64,000 nt of DNA from Kaistia hirudinis (lineage in GTDB: Bacteria > Pseudomonadota > Alphaproteobacteria > Rhizobiales > Kaistiaceae). Shown here one piece after another: positions 55,292-64,000 of this stretch. Both the position numbers and the translations under genes were made by a program. Under the pieces are notes generated by a model. It did not search any database. It saw nothing but the letters and a program-made list of their open reading frames with translations, and was not told the DNA's origin. The stretch covers positions 62,001-126,000 of the forward strand of contig NZ_JACIDS010000004.1 in NCBI RefSeq assembly GCF_014196455.1, written 5' to 3'. Numbering within the stretch: position 1 is the first letter of the stretch; each line of letters begins with the position of its first letter.

Positions 55292-56254
55292 ATGAGCAGG
55301 CGTCACATTCTATCGGCCGTGGTCGTGCTCGCCGGGGCGCTCGCCGCCACGCAGCCGGGTCCCGCCGAGGCCGGCCTTTTCGACATGTTCAAGCGTCAGG
55401 ACCAGAGCGCGCCGGTGCCGCCGGCCGCGGTCGAGCAGGGCGCGCCGATCCAGGATCCCGGCCTCGTTCCCGTCCAATCCTCGTCCAGCGAGGCGCAGGC
55501 GGCGCTCAGGATGGACCGCCTCGAGCAGCAAATGCGCGCCCTGACCGGCCAGGTCGAGGAACTGACCTATCAGGTGCGGCAGCTGCAGGATCAGCTCCGC
55601 GCCGCGCAGGGCGGTGGCGCCGCCAAGCGTGCCGCCGCGCCGCCGCCGGTGCCGGCTCCGAAGGCCGCCGCTCCGAGTGCCCCCGCTCCGAATGCGGCCG
55701 CCTCCGACCCCGTTGCGGCGGCCATCGCCGCCCAGGGTGTTGCGCCTGCCGACGGCCCGGGCACCCCGCCGCGCCCGCTCGGCCAGATTGCCGTCGACCC
55801 GACCAATCCGCAGCCGCTCGATCTCGGCGCGCTCGGCAGCGGCGCGGCCACCGCACCGCCGGCGCCGACGGGCAGCGCGAGCGGCGACTATGACGCGGCC
55901 TACGACCTCGTGCTCAAGGGCGACTATGATATCGCGGAGGCGTCGTTCCGCCGCTTCCTCGCCAGCTATCCGAGCGATCCGCTGGCCGCCGACGCGCAAT
56001 ATTGGCTGGGCGAAAGCCTCTATGCGCGGCAGGACTATCGCGGCGCGGCCGACGCCTTCCTTGCCGGCTACCAGAATTTCCCCAAGAGCGCCAAGGCGCC
56101 GGACATGCTGCTGAAGCTCGGCCTCTCGCTCTATGGGCTCGGCCAGCGCGACGCGGCCTGCAGCACCTATGGCGAGATCCTCAAGAAATACCCGAAGAGC
56201 TCGAACGCGCTGATCCAGCGCGTCAAGACGGAGCAGGCCAACGCGAGCTGCTGA
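55292..56254 (+). CDS. cpoB: Tol-Pal coordinator CpoB (YbgF)
   Basis: A 320-residue periplasmic protein. It has a signal peptide (residues 1 to about 31), an N-terminal coiled coil (RMDRLEQQMRALTGQVEELT) that trimerises in E. coli, a Pro/Ala-rich linker, and a C-terminal TPR domain (YDAAYDLVLKGDYDIAEASFRRFL, then AQYWLGESLYARQDYRGAA). It coordinates PBP1B with Tol during division. The ATG at 55292 (MSRRHILSA) gives a proper signal peptide; an ATG eight codons upstream exists. Confidence 0.92.
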   Translation: MSRRHILSAVVVLAGALAATQPGPAEAGLFDMFKRQDQSAPVPPAAVEQGAPIQDPGLVPVQSSSSEAQAALRMDRLEQQMRALTGQVEELTYQVRQLQDQLRAAQGGGAAKRAAAPPPVPAPKAAAPSAPAPNAAASDPVAAAIAAQGVAPADGPGTPPRPLGQIAVDPTNPQPLDLGALGSGAATAPPAPTGSASGDYDAAYDLVLKGDYDIAEASFRRFLASYPSDPLAADAQYWLGESLYARQDYRGAADAFLAGYQNFPKSAKAPDMLLKLGLSLYGLGQRDAACSTYGEILKKYPKSSNALIQRVKTEQANASC

Positions 56255-56261
56255 GCGCTGC

Positions 56262-57542
56262 GTGATCGACGACGCAACTCTATTGCGGTGCTTCGCGCCG
56301 CTCGAGGGATCGGACGGGATCGCGCTGGCGGTCTCCGGCGGAGCCGACTCCATGGCCCTGATGCTCCTCGCCCGGCGCTGGGCGGCGCTGACGAACGGGG
56401 CGGCGCGTATCGTGGTGCTTACCGTCGACCACGGGCTCCGGCCCGAAGCGGCGGCTGAGGCGTCCGAGGTTGCCCGCATCGCCGGCACGATCGGCTTTCC
56501 CGCCCACATCCTGCGCTGGGACGGGCCGCATCCCGACACCGGCATCGAGGCCGCCGCGCGGGATGCGCGCTATCGCCTTCTGTTCGGCGCGATGGCGGAG
56601 CAGCGGCTCACGCATTGTGCGACCGCGCATCATCGCGACGACCAGGCCGAGACCGTGCTGATGCGCCTCGCGCGTGGCTCGGGCGTCTATGGGCTCGCTG
56701 GCATGGCGCGGCAATCGGCACGCGGTGACGCCGTGCTGGTCCGGCCGCTGCTCGACTTGGCGCGCGGCGATCTTCGCGCCATCGTCACTGCCGCGGGGCT
56801 TGTGCCCGTCGACGATCCGCATAATCGGGATCCTCGTTTCGCGCGGGCGCGGATGCGGGCATTCATGCCGGTGCTCGCCCGGGAGGGCATGACGGCCGAG
56901 CGCCTCGCTGCGACGGCATCCCGCCTCCGCCGGGCCGCGGCGGCGATCGACCACTATGTGGATCGCCTGATTGCGGCGGCCGCTTCCGTCGATCAATTCG
57001 GCGCGATCCGCCTGTCGCGCCCGCTCTGGCTCGCCGAGCCCGAGGAGATCCGCCTCCGCGCGCTGGCGCGTATCCTCCGTGCCGCCGGCGGCGCGGAGCA
57101 TGTGCCCCGGATCGAACGCGTTACCGCGCTCGCCGCGGTGCTTGCGGGGAATGATCCGGTTCGGCGGACCCTGGCCGGCGCCGTGGCATCCCGGCGGGCG
57201 GATCGGATCGTTTTCGAGCGCGAGGCGGGCCGGGCCGGATTGCCCAGCGTCGCGCTCGTCGGCGGCTTTCGCGGTGTTTGGGACAGGCGCTTCGAGGTCG
57301 AGATCGAAAATGCTCCACCCGGAATGGTGCTGACGGCGCTCGGCGAGGCCGGACGGCTTGCCCTGCCGCAGCCCGTGCGGGCCGGCCTGCCGCGCACCGT
57401 GGCGACGACGCCGGCGCTGTTCCGGGACGGCCATCTCGTGGCGGCGCCGCTCGCCGGATTCACCGGCGGGGAGCACGCGATGCGGGCCTCGCAGGGGGTC
57501 GCGCGGCGTCTTGGCGAGGCCGTCACGGCGGAAGAAGCATGA
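56262..57542 (+). CDS. tilS: tRNA(Ile)-lysidine synthetase
   Basis: A 426-residue cytoplasmic ATP-dependent enzyme that modifies the anticodon wobble C34 of tRNA-Ile2 to lysidine. The PP-loop SGGADSMAL (residues 25-33) and the following [11 protein letters not shown] and [21 protein letters not shown] are diagnostic. The start is a GTG at 56262, seven bases after cpoB. It is usually next to ftsH, as here. Confidence 0.93.
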   Translation: MIDDATLLRCFAPLEGSDGIALAVSGGADSMALMLLARRWAALTNGAARIVVLTVDHGLRPEAAAEASEVARIAGTIGFPAHILRWDGPHPDTGIEAAARDARYRLLFGAMAEQRLTHCATAHHRDDQAETVLMRLARGSGVYGLAGMARQSARGDAVLVRPLLDLARGDLRAIVTAAGLVPVDDPHNRDPRFARARMRAFMPVLAREGMTAERLAATASRLRRAAAAIDHYVDRLIAAAASVDQFGAIRLSRPLWLAEPEEIRLRALARILRAAGGAEHVPRIERVTALAAVLAGNDPVRRTLAGAVASRRADRIVFEREAGRAGLPSVALVGGFRGVWDRRFEVEIENAPPGMVLTALGEAGRLALPQPVRAGLPRTVATTPALFRDGHLVAAPLAGFTGGEHAMRASQGVARRLGEAVTAEEA

Positions 57543-57592
57543 TCTTCCTCAACCATCGCCGCAATTTGTACGTTATGCTGAGGTCTGGTCGT

Positions 57593-57622
57593 CTTGGCTT
57601 AGCAGCCCCGCCCACCTATCTT
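57593..57622 (+). promoter_or_regulatory. Candidate ftsH promoter (sigma-70 / possibly heat-shock)
   Basis: TTGGCT (57594-57599), 17-bp spacer, TATCTT (57617-57622); the wider CTTG...CCTATCT arrangement also resembles alphaproteobacterial RpoH promoters. It lies about 54 bases upstream of ftsH. Confidence 0.45.
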
Positions 57623-57675
57623 ACGCTCGACGAGCGGTTCCAAACGACAGAACTGCCGCGCTCGAAGGGATTCTG

Positions 57676-59610
<1,935 letters not shown>

Positions 59611-59633
59611 CGGTCTTCCCGGCGACGAATTCA

Positions 59634-59665
59634 AAAAGGGCGGGATCCTCGGATCCCGCCCTTTT
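59634..59665. terminator. Bidirectional terminator after ftsH
   Basis: Arms of 15 bases (59634-59648 / 59651-59665), GC core flanked by A and T runs. It serves ftsH on the plus strand and the convergent cysteine-hydrolase gene on the minus strand. Confidence 0.87.
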
Positions 59666-59697
59666 CGTTTGGCCGGCGGTTGGCGAACCGGCCAGCG

Positions 59698-60258
59698 TCA
59701 GGCGGCGGCGCGGTCGTTCGGGCGCAGCAGCGCGGCGCTGGTCGTGATCTCCGCGCCATAGATCGTCCGCAGATAGTCGAGCGCCTCGTCATGGTCGACG
59801 CCCTCGAAGGCGCAGACGGCGTCGGCCGGGATTTCGATGCCATAGCCGCGGATGAAGGCGCCATAGCTCGAATGGCGGACGCAGCAATGGGTGTGCTGGC
59901 CGGCAATCACGACGCTGGTGACGCCATAGCGCTTCAGGATCTCGTCGAGGCCGGTCTCGTCGAAGGCGCCATAGAAGCGCTTCGGCGAGACGATCTCGCG
60001 CTCGGCGCCGGTCGGGCGCAGCGCGTCGATCACGTCGGCGCCGGGCGTGCCGGCCATGGCATGCGGTCCCCAGATGGCGATCTCGCCATCATCGGCGCGG
60101 TGGGCGTCGTTCGAATAGACGACGAGCCAATCCGGGTCCTTGCGCGCATGCGCGATCAGATCCGCGATCACGGGAATGATCTTCGCGGCATGCTCCTCGT
60201 TGGCGAGGACGCCGTTGTAGAAGTCATTCAGCATGTCGACGACGATGAGGGCTTTCAT
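59698..60258 (-). CDS. Cysteine hydrolase, isochorismatase/nicotinamidase superfamily
   Basis: A 186-residue cytoplasmic hydrolase. The catalytic triad is visible: Asp8 (IVVDMLNDF), Lys93 (SPKRFYGAF) and Cys126 (AGQHTHCCVRHSSYGA). The substrate could be an amide such as nicotinamide or another small molecule; the sequence does not decide. The ATG at 60258 (MKALIVVD) follows AAGGAG; a longer in-frame extension is rejected. Confidence 0.88.
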   Translation of the reverse strand: MKALIVVDMLNDFYNGVLANEEHAAKIIPVIADLIAHARKDPDWLVVYSNDAHRADDGEIAIWGPHAMAGTPGADVIDALRPTGAEREIVSPKRFYGAFDETGLDEILKRYGVTSVVIAGQHTHCCVRHSSYGAFIRGYGIEIPADAVCAFEGVDHDEALDYLRTIYGAEITTSAALLRPNDRAAA

Positions 60259-60601
60259 GGCAGGCTCCTTGGCGGGCTTCCAGGCGATCGTCCTGGAACG
60301 TTCGGATTCGGGCTGTCGCAAGGCGACGCCGCTGCGCTCGCATCCGCGCGCCGCCGCGAGAAGACAATTTCCGTGACGGGCTGAAATATTCGGCAGCCGA
60401 ACGAAACGCGAGGCCGCGCGCACCAATAGTTCTTATGAATCTGAACCTTACGGTAAAAGATCGCGGGGCGACGGCGTCGACCCGTTCGGACGGCCTTGTC
60501 TGCGACATCGCCCCCGGCTTAACACTCGCTCATCATTCTTGAACGCATTCGCGCTCATGCTCGGTCTAAGAAGGCGCGGACGAGGCGAACGGAACTCCAG
60601 C
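60259..60601. other. Divergent intergenic region between the cysteine hydrolase and glmM
   Basis: About 343 bases holding the ribosome-binding sites and presumably promoters for both divergent genes. I see no clear operator, RNA gene or coding sequence. The region is somewhat AT-richer around 60360-60470. Confidence 0.4.
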
Positions 60602-61948
60602 ATGGCACGCAAGTTCTTCGGCACGGACGGCATTCGCGGCAAGGCCAACAGCTTCCCGATCACGCCGCAGCTGGCGCTTCAGGTCGGCATCGCCGCCGGC
60701 ATCGCCTTCCGCAATGGTGGCCATCGCCACCGCGTGGTGATCGGCAAGGATACGCGCCTCTCCGGCTATATGATCGAGCCGGCGCTGACGGCCGGCTTTA
60801 CCGCCGCCGGTGTCGACGTCTTCCTGCTTGGCCCGCTGCCGACTCCGGCCGTTGCCATGCTCACGCGCTCGCTGCGCGCCGATCTCGGTGTCATGATCTC
60901 CGCTTCGCACAACCCGTTCGAGGACAACGGCATCAAGCTGTTCGGCCCGGACGGCTACAAGCTCTCGGACGAGAACGAGGCCGAGATCGAGCGGCTGATC
61001 GAGGAGGATCTTTCCGGCCGCCTCGCCAAGCCGTCCGACCTCGGCCGCGCCAAGCGCATCGACGGCGCGCGCGAGCGCTATGTCGAATTTGCCAAGCGCA
61101 CGCTGCCGAGGGCGCTCGATCTCTCTGGGCTCCGCATCGTGGTCGATTCGGCCAATGGCGCCGCCTACAAGGTCGCCCCGGAGGCGCTGTGGGAGCTCGG
61201 TGCCGAGGTCGTGTCGATCGGCGACGAGCCGGACGGCTTCAACATCAACCGCGATGTCGGTTCGACCGCGACCGAGGCGCTGCGCCGCAAGGTGCATGAG
61301 GTGCGCGCCGATATCGGCATCGCCCTCGATGGCGACGCCGATCGCGTCATCCTGATCGATGAGCGCGGCGAGATCGTCGATGGCGATCAGCTGATGGCGG
61401 TCGTCGCGGCCTCCTGGGCCGAGGAAGGCAAGCTCTCCCAGCCCGGCATCGTCGCGACGATCATGTCCAATCTCGGCCTCGAGCGCTATCTCGGCTCGCT
61501 CGGCCTGTCGCTCGCGCGGACCAAGGTCGGCGATCGCTATGTGGTCGAGCATATGCGCCAGCACGGCTTCAATGTCGGCGGCGAACAGTCCGGGCATCTG
61601 ATCCTGTCGGATTTCTCGACGACGGGCGACGGCCTCGTTTCCGCGCTGCAGATCCTCGCGGTGGTCCGCAAGACCGGCCGGCCGGTCAGCGAGGTCTGCC
61701 GGCGCTTCGAGCCGGTGCCGCAAATCCTCAAGAACATCCGCTTCTCCGGCGGCAAGCCGCTCGATGCGAAAGGCGTCAAATCGGCGATCGCCGAGGGCGA
61801 GGCGCGCCTCGGCGCGTCCGGGCGCCTCGTCATCCGCCCGTCGGGCACCGAGCCGCTCATCCGCGTCATGGCCGAGGGCGATGATCACGCACTGGTCGAG
61901 CAGGTGGTCGACGACATCATCGGCGCGCTGAAGGCCGTCGCCGCCTGA
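60602..61948 (+). CDS. glmM: Phosphoglucosamine mutase
   Basis: A 448-residue enzyme isomerising glucosamine-6-phosphate to glucosamine-1-phosphate for peptidoglycan and LPS synthesis. The N-terminus [13 protein letters not shown], the phosphoserine loop [18 protein letters not shown] (Ser102), the metal loop DGDADR and the C-terminal [12 protein letters not shown] are intact. The ATG at 60602 (MARKFFGT) is the universal start. It follows ftsH as in most Hyphomicrobiales. Confidence 0.96.
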   Translation: MARKFFGTDGIRGKANSFPITPQLALQVGIAAGIAFRNGGHRHRVVIGKDTRLSGYMIEPALTAGFTAAGVDVFLLGPLPTPAVAMLTRSLRADLGVMISASHNPFEDNGIKLFGPDGYKLSDENEAEIERLIEEDLSGRLAKPSDLGRAKRIDGARERYVEFAKRTLPRALDLSGLRIVVDSANGAAYKVAPEALWELGAEVVSIGDEPDGFNINRDVGSTATEALRRKVHEVRADIGIALDGDADRVILIDERGEIVDGDQLMAVVAASWAEEGKLSQPGIVATIMSNLGLERYLGSLGLSLARTKVGDRYVVEHMRQHGFNVGGEQSGHLILSDFSTTGDGLVSALQILAVVRKTGRPVSEVCRRFEPVPQILKNIRFSGGKPLDAKGVKSAIAEGEARLGASGRLVIRPSGTEPLIRVMAEGDDHALVEQVVDDIIGALKAVAA

Positions 61949-62051
61949 GTTCAGACGCAGGGGACGCCTGGCGTCAATCGAATCTCATAGCGCCGTCGCG
62001 CTGCGTCACGGCCGGCGACAGGCTGCCACTACGGTACGGCGCAGGTCTGGA

Positions 62052-62453
62052 TCACGCCTCTTCCAGAAGCCAGCCTTCGCATGCAGGGATGCAAGAGAAG
62101 CCTGCTGCGATGGCCGCGTGATATCGATGAAAGCCGTCTGTGACCACGTATCGAAATCCGAGTGATCGGCCGCTCACCAAAGATATCGGCGGAAGCGCGC
62201 TTCCGGACGCAATCGCGTGGAGGACCGGAAGCATCTTGTCCCTGCGAAATCCACGATAGTCCAACTCAACGCCCGGCCGGCGGTGTGGCGGCTCGATCGC
62301 AGCCAGATCAGCGTGGAAGGTTGCTGCGGAAGTGGTGGGATAGGTCGTGCTCGATCGGGCGAAATGCGGCATGCCAGCCTCTTGCCACCATGCGCTGGGA
62401 ACTTGAAACAGCGTCCCGTCCGGTCTCGCAAATGACAATACGTCCAATGCCAT
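62052..62453 (-). CDS. Small ParB/Srx-fold-like protein of unknown function
   Basis: A 133-residue protein. Central and C-terminal segments (MLPVLHAIASGSALPPISLV, then YVVTDGFHRYHAAIAAGFSCIPA) resemble the ParB-like nuclease/sulfiredoxin fold, in which the DGxHR motif binds nucleotide. The N-terminal part (FQVPSAWWQEAGMPHFARSS) is unlike ParB partition proteins, and no DNA-binding domain follows. Codon use is less GC-biased than in neighbours, suggesting acquisition. The start ATG at 62453 has no strong ribosome-binding site. Confidence 0.62.
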   Translation of the reverse strand: MALDVLSFARPDGTLFQVPSAWWQEAGMPHFARSSTTYPTTSAATFHADLAAIEPPHRRPGVELDYRGFRRDKMLPVLHAIASGSALPPISLVSGRSLGFRYVVTDGFHRYHAAIAAGFSCIPACEGWLLEEA

Positions 62454-62558
62454 AGTCCAGTTCCTGCATCGAATCGTGGTCTCGATGGGACATCACCGCA
62501 TGCCGAATTGCCACAGACGGCGTTAGCTTTGATGAAGAAACGTAGTTAAGCCACGTGG

Positions 62559-62573
62559 TTAATCCGTTCTTAA
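62559..62573. promoter_or_regulatory. Perfect CtrA box upstream of the porin gene
   Basis: TTAA-N7-TTAA at 62559-62573, an exact match to the alphaproteobacterial CtrA consensus, 84 bp before the porin ATG. It overlaps a larger near-palindrome, TTAA-G-CCACGTGG-TTAA (62546-62562). Confidence 0.5.
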
Positions 62574-62656
62574 GCGTTCGCCGTGAAAGATGATCCCGAA
62601 CAACGAAGCTTGATCGGACTTCGGCCCGATCCAATCCTGTCGACCGGGAGACAGCC

Positions 62657-63403
62657 ATGGCTATTGCAAGAATCTCAACGCTCGCGGCGGCTCTCGGCGC
62701 GAGCCTCCTGATGCCGGTCTGCGCCTTCGCGGCAGACCTCGCCGAGCAGCCCTATGTCGAGCCACTGCCGGTGGCCACTGGCGGGTGGTATCTGCGCGGC
62801 GATATCGGCTACAAGTTCTACAACAGCCCGAACATTGCGTTCGTGACGCCGACCTATACCGACCCCTGGAACAATACGAGCCTCGACAATACGTGGATGC
62901 TCGGCGCCGGCGTCGGCTACAAGTTCAACGACTATTTCCGCGCCGATGCGACGGTCGACTACGAGTTCAATGCCGGCGCCTATGGCGAGGGCTATTGCGG
63001 CGGCTGCGGCGGGCTTGGCTATTCGATCGAGACGGCCGACATCTCCGCCTGGACGATGCTGCTCAACGGCTATATCGACCTCGGCACCTATGCCGGTCTC
63101 ACGCCCTATGTCGGCGCGGGCATCGGCACGTCCTATCTCGAGACGTCGAATATCTCCTACATCAACCCCAATGGCGTCACCGGCACTTGGAACGGGGCAG
63201 GGCAGTGGAATTTCGCCTGGGCCCTCATGGCGGGCGCGTCCTACGCGATCACGCCCAATACGGCACTGGACCTCTCCTACCGCTATCTCAACCTGGGTGA
63301 CGCCGTGTCCGGCTACATCCCGGCGGGCGGCGGTGGCACGATCCAGTACAACAATATCGACGCCAACGAGATTCGCCTCGGCCTGCGCTACTCCTTCTAC
63401 TGA
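62657..63403 (+). CDS. Outer membrane beta-barrel protein (Omp25/Omp31-type)
   Basis: A 248-residue outer-membrane protein. A signal peptide ends at AFA (residue 25); the mature part has alternating aromatic/Gly beta-strands (GWYLRGDIGYKFY, YFRADATVDYEFNAGAYG) and ends with the C-terminal SFY aromatic signature for BAM insertion. It resembles Brucella Omp25/31 and RopB-like proteins. A perfect CtrA box upstream suggests cell-cycle control. A terminator follows at 63435-63469. Confidence 0.88.
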   Translation: MAIARISTLAAALGASLLMPVCAFAADLAEQPYVEPLPVATGGWYLRGDIGYKFYNSPNIAFVTPTYTDPWNNTSLDNTWMLGAGVGYKFNDYFRADATVDYEFNAGAYGEGYCGGCGGLGYSIETADISAWTMLLNGYIDLGTYAGLTPYVGAGIGTSYLETSNISYINPNGVTGTWNGAGQWNFAWALMAGASYAITPNTALDLSYRYLNLGDAVSGYIPAGGGGTIQYNNIDANEIRLGLRYSFY

Positions 63404-63434
63404 GCGCATCCAAAGCTCCATCCGCTCTTTCGAG

Positions 63435-63469
63435 AAGGGCGCGCCGCGGCAAGGTGGCGCGCCCTTTTT
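63435..63469 (+). terminator. Intrinsic terminator after the porin gene
   Basis: Arms AAGGGCGCGCC (63435-63445) / GGCGCGCCCTT (63456-63466) with a 10-nt loop, extending into TTTTT. Confidence 0.85.
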
Positions 63470-63507
63470 GTCGTCCGAGATTTGGCCCTTCGATCTCGTT
63501 GACTTCC

Positions 63508-63580
63508 CCCCGGCGCGGGCGTAGACGCATCGGCGGGACACGCCTCCCCAACGAGGCGCTGCTATCTGTGAGGGTAGATC
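63508..63580 (+). promoter_or_regulatory. serC leader RNA
   Basis: The leader directly before serC folds into a CGCCTC/GAGGCG hairpin (63541-63558) and a final stem CTATC (63562-63566) / GGTAG (63573-63577) whose 3' arm covers the Shine-Dalgarno AGGG. This matches the known alphaproteobacterial serC motif (Rfam family serC), whose last stem overlaps the serC ribosome-binding site. It is a presumed cis-regulator of serine synthesis; the ligand is unknown. The 5' limit is approximate. Confidence 0.7.
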
Positions 63581-64000
63581 ATGGCAGATCTCGCTACGCC
63601 CGGCCGCCGGCCGGTGAACGCCAATTATTCTTCCGGCCCCTGCGCCAAGCGTCCGGGATGGACGCTCGAAGCGCTCAAGGATGCGGCCCTCGGCCGCTCG
63701 CACCGGGCCAAGATCGGCAAGACCAAACTCCTGGAAGCGATTGAGCTGACGCGCGAGATTCTCGGCGTGCCGGCGGATTATCGCATCGGCATCGTGCCGG
63801 CCTCCGATACCGGTGCGGTCGAGATGGCGCTGTGGTCGCTGCTCGGCGCGCGCGGCGTCGACCTGCTCGCCTGGGAGAGCTTCGGCGAGGGCTGGGTGAC
63901 CGATGTCGTCAAGCAGCTGAAGCTTGCGGATGTGCGCACCTTCACCGCCGATTACGGAGACCTGCCGGATCTGACCCGCGTCGATTTCGACCGCGACGTC
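63581..64000 (+). CDS. serC: Phosphoserine aminotransferase (partial, runs off the window)
   Basis: The first 140 residues of a PLP-dependent aminotransferase of serine biosynthesis, converting 3-phosphohydroxypyruvate to phosphoserine. [16 protein letters not shown], then [14 protein letters not shown] and [21 protein letters not shown] mark the long alphaproteobacterial SerC form. The ATG at 63581 follows AGGGT inside the leader structure. serA is expected next, outside the window. Confidence 0.9.
   Translation, partial: MADLATPGRRPVNANYSSGPCAKRPGWTLEALKDAALGRSHRAKIGKTKLLEAIELTREILGVPADYRIGIVPASDTGAVEMALWSLLGARGVDLLAWESFGEGWVTDVVKQLKLADVRTFTADYGDLPDLTRVDFDRDV

Overview
The window is a GC-rich (roughly two-thirds G+C) alphaproteobacterial chromosome segment, almost certainly from the order Hyphomicrobiales (Rhizobiales). 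This rests on gene content and order: GapR, TrcR (DUF1013), RcdA (DUF1465), DUF1192, DUF1465 and DUF2312 proteins, zinc-free L31 and L36, a zapA / 6S RNA / 5-formyl-THF cyclo-ligase cluster, a serC leader RNA, and the ruv / ybgC / tol-pal / cpoB / tilS / ftsH / glmM series. A genus such as Kaistia is only a guess. The region is mostly core genome, with a few small accessory islets.

Layout. 1-3.4 kb: minus-strand sugar ABC transporter operon with an amidohydrolase (lactonase-like), cut by the window edge. 3.8-8.9 kb: KGG stress protein, rpmJ, a TPR protein, DUF1036-pyk, then N-formylglutamate amidohydrolase / DUF1244 / gapR. 8.9-16.0 kb: cell-wall genes (M15-like DUF882 protein, L,D-transpeptidase), a sigma-54 response regulator and an M3 oligopeptidase. 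16.0-19.2 kb: accessory patch with an AbrB-Doc toxin-antitoxin pair and its palindromic operator, an ABC1 kinase-like protein, an orphan SUKH (immunity-type) gene and a decayed ynfA pseudogene. 19.3-22.6 kb: aa3 oxidase subunit IV and pntAA-pntAB-pntB. 22.7-31.9 kb: GNAT, TPR lipoprotein, rpsU, SDR, trcR, small proteins, quinone oxidoreductase, DUF1192, rcdA, rpmE and an MsbA-like exporter. 31.9-39.7 kb: a MotA/MotB-like pair followed by the minus-strand central-carbon genes fba, pgk, gap and tkt. 40-46 kb: DUF4164, zapA, 6S RNA, 5-FCL, YmdB phosphodiesterase, suhB, a divergent ThiE-like protein, a SEL1 protein and yebC. 46-50.6 kb: an AT-richer unknown gene, then ruvC, ruvA, two small membrane proteins, ruvB and ybgC. 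50.8-64 kb: tolQRAB-pal-cpoB, tilS, ftsH, a cysteine hydrolase, glmM, a ParB-like small protein, an Omp25/31-type porin and the serC leader with the start of serC.

Themes. Three conserved alphaproteobacterial cell-cycle or chromosome factors (gapR, trcR, rcdA) lie within about 21 kb. Three sites match the CtrA box TTAA-N7-TTAA exactly or with one mismatch, upstream of rcdA, the DUF882 gene and the outer-membrane porin. Envelope constriction and integrity (tol-pal, cpoB, ftsH, glmM, L,D-transpeptidase) and recombination (ruvABC) form the second half. I found no clear novel defence or metabolic system. The best leads are the ynfA pseudogene and accessory patch, the membrane-protein pair inside the ruv operon, the MotAB-like pair beside glycolysis genes, and several regulatory hairpins or palindromes.
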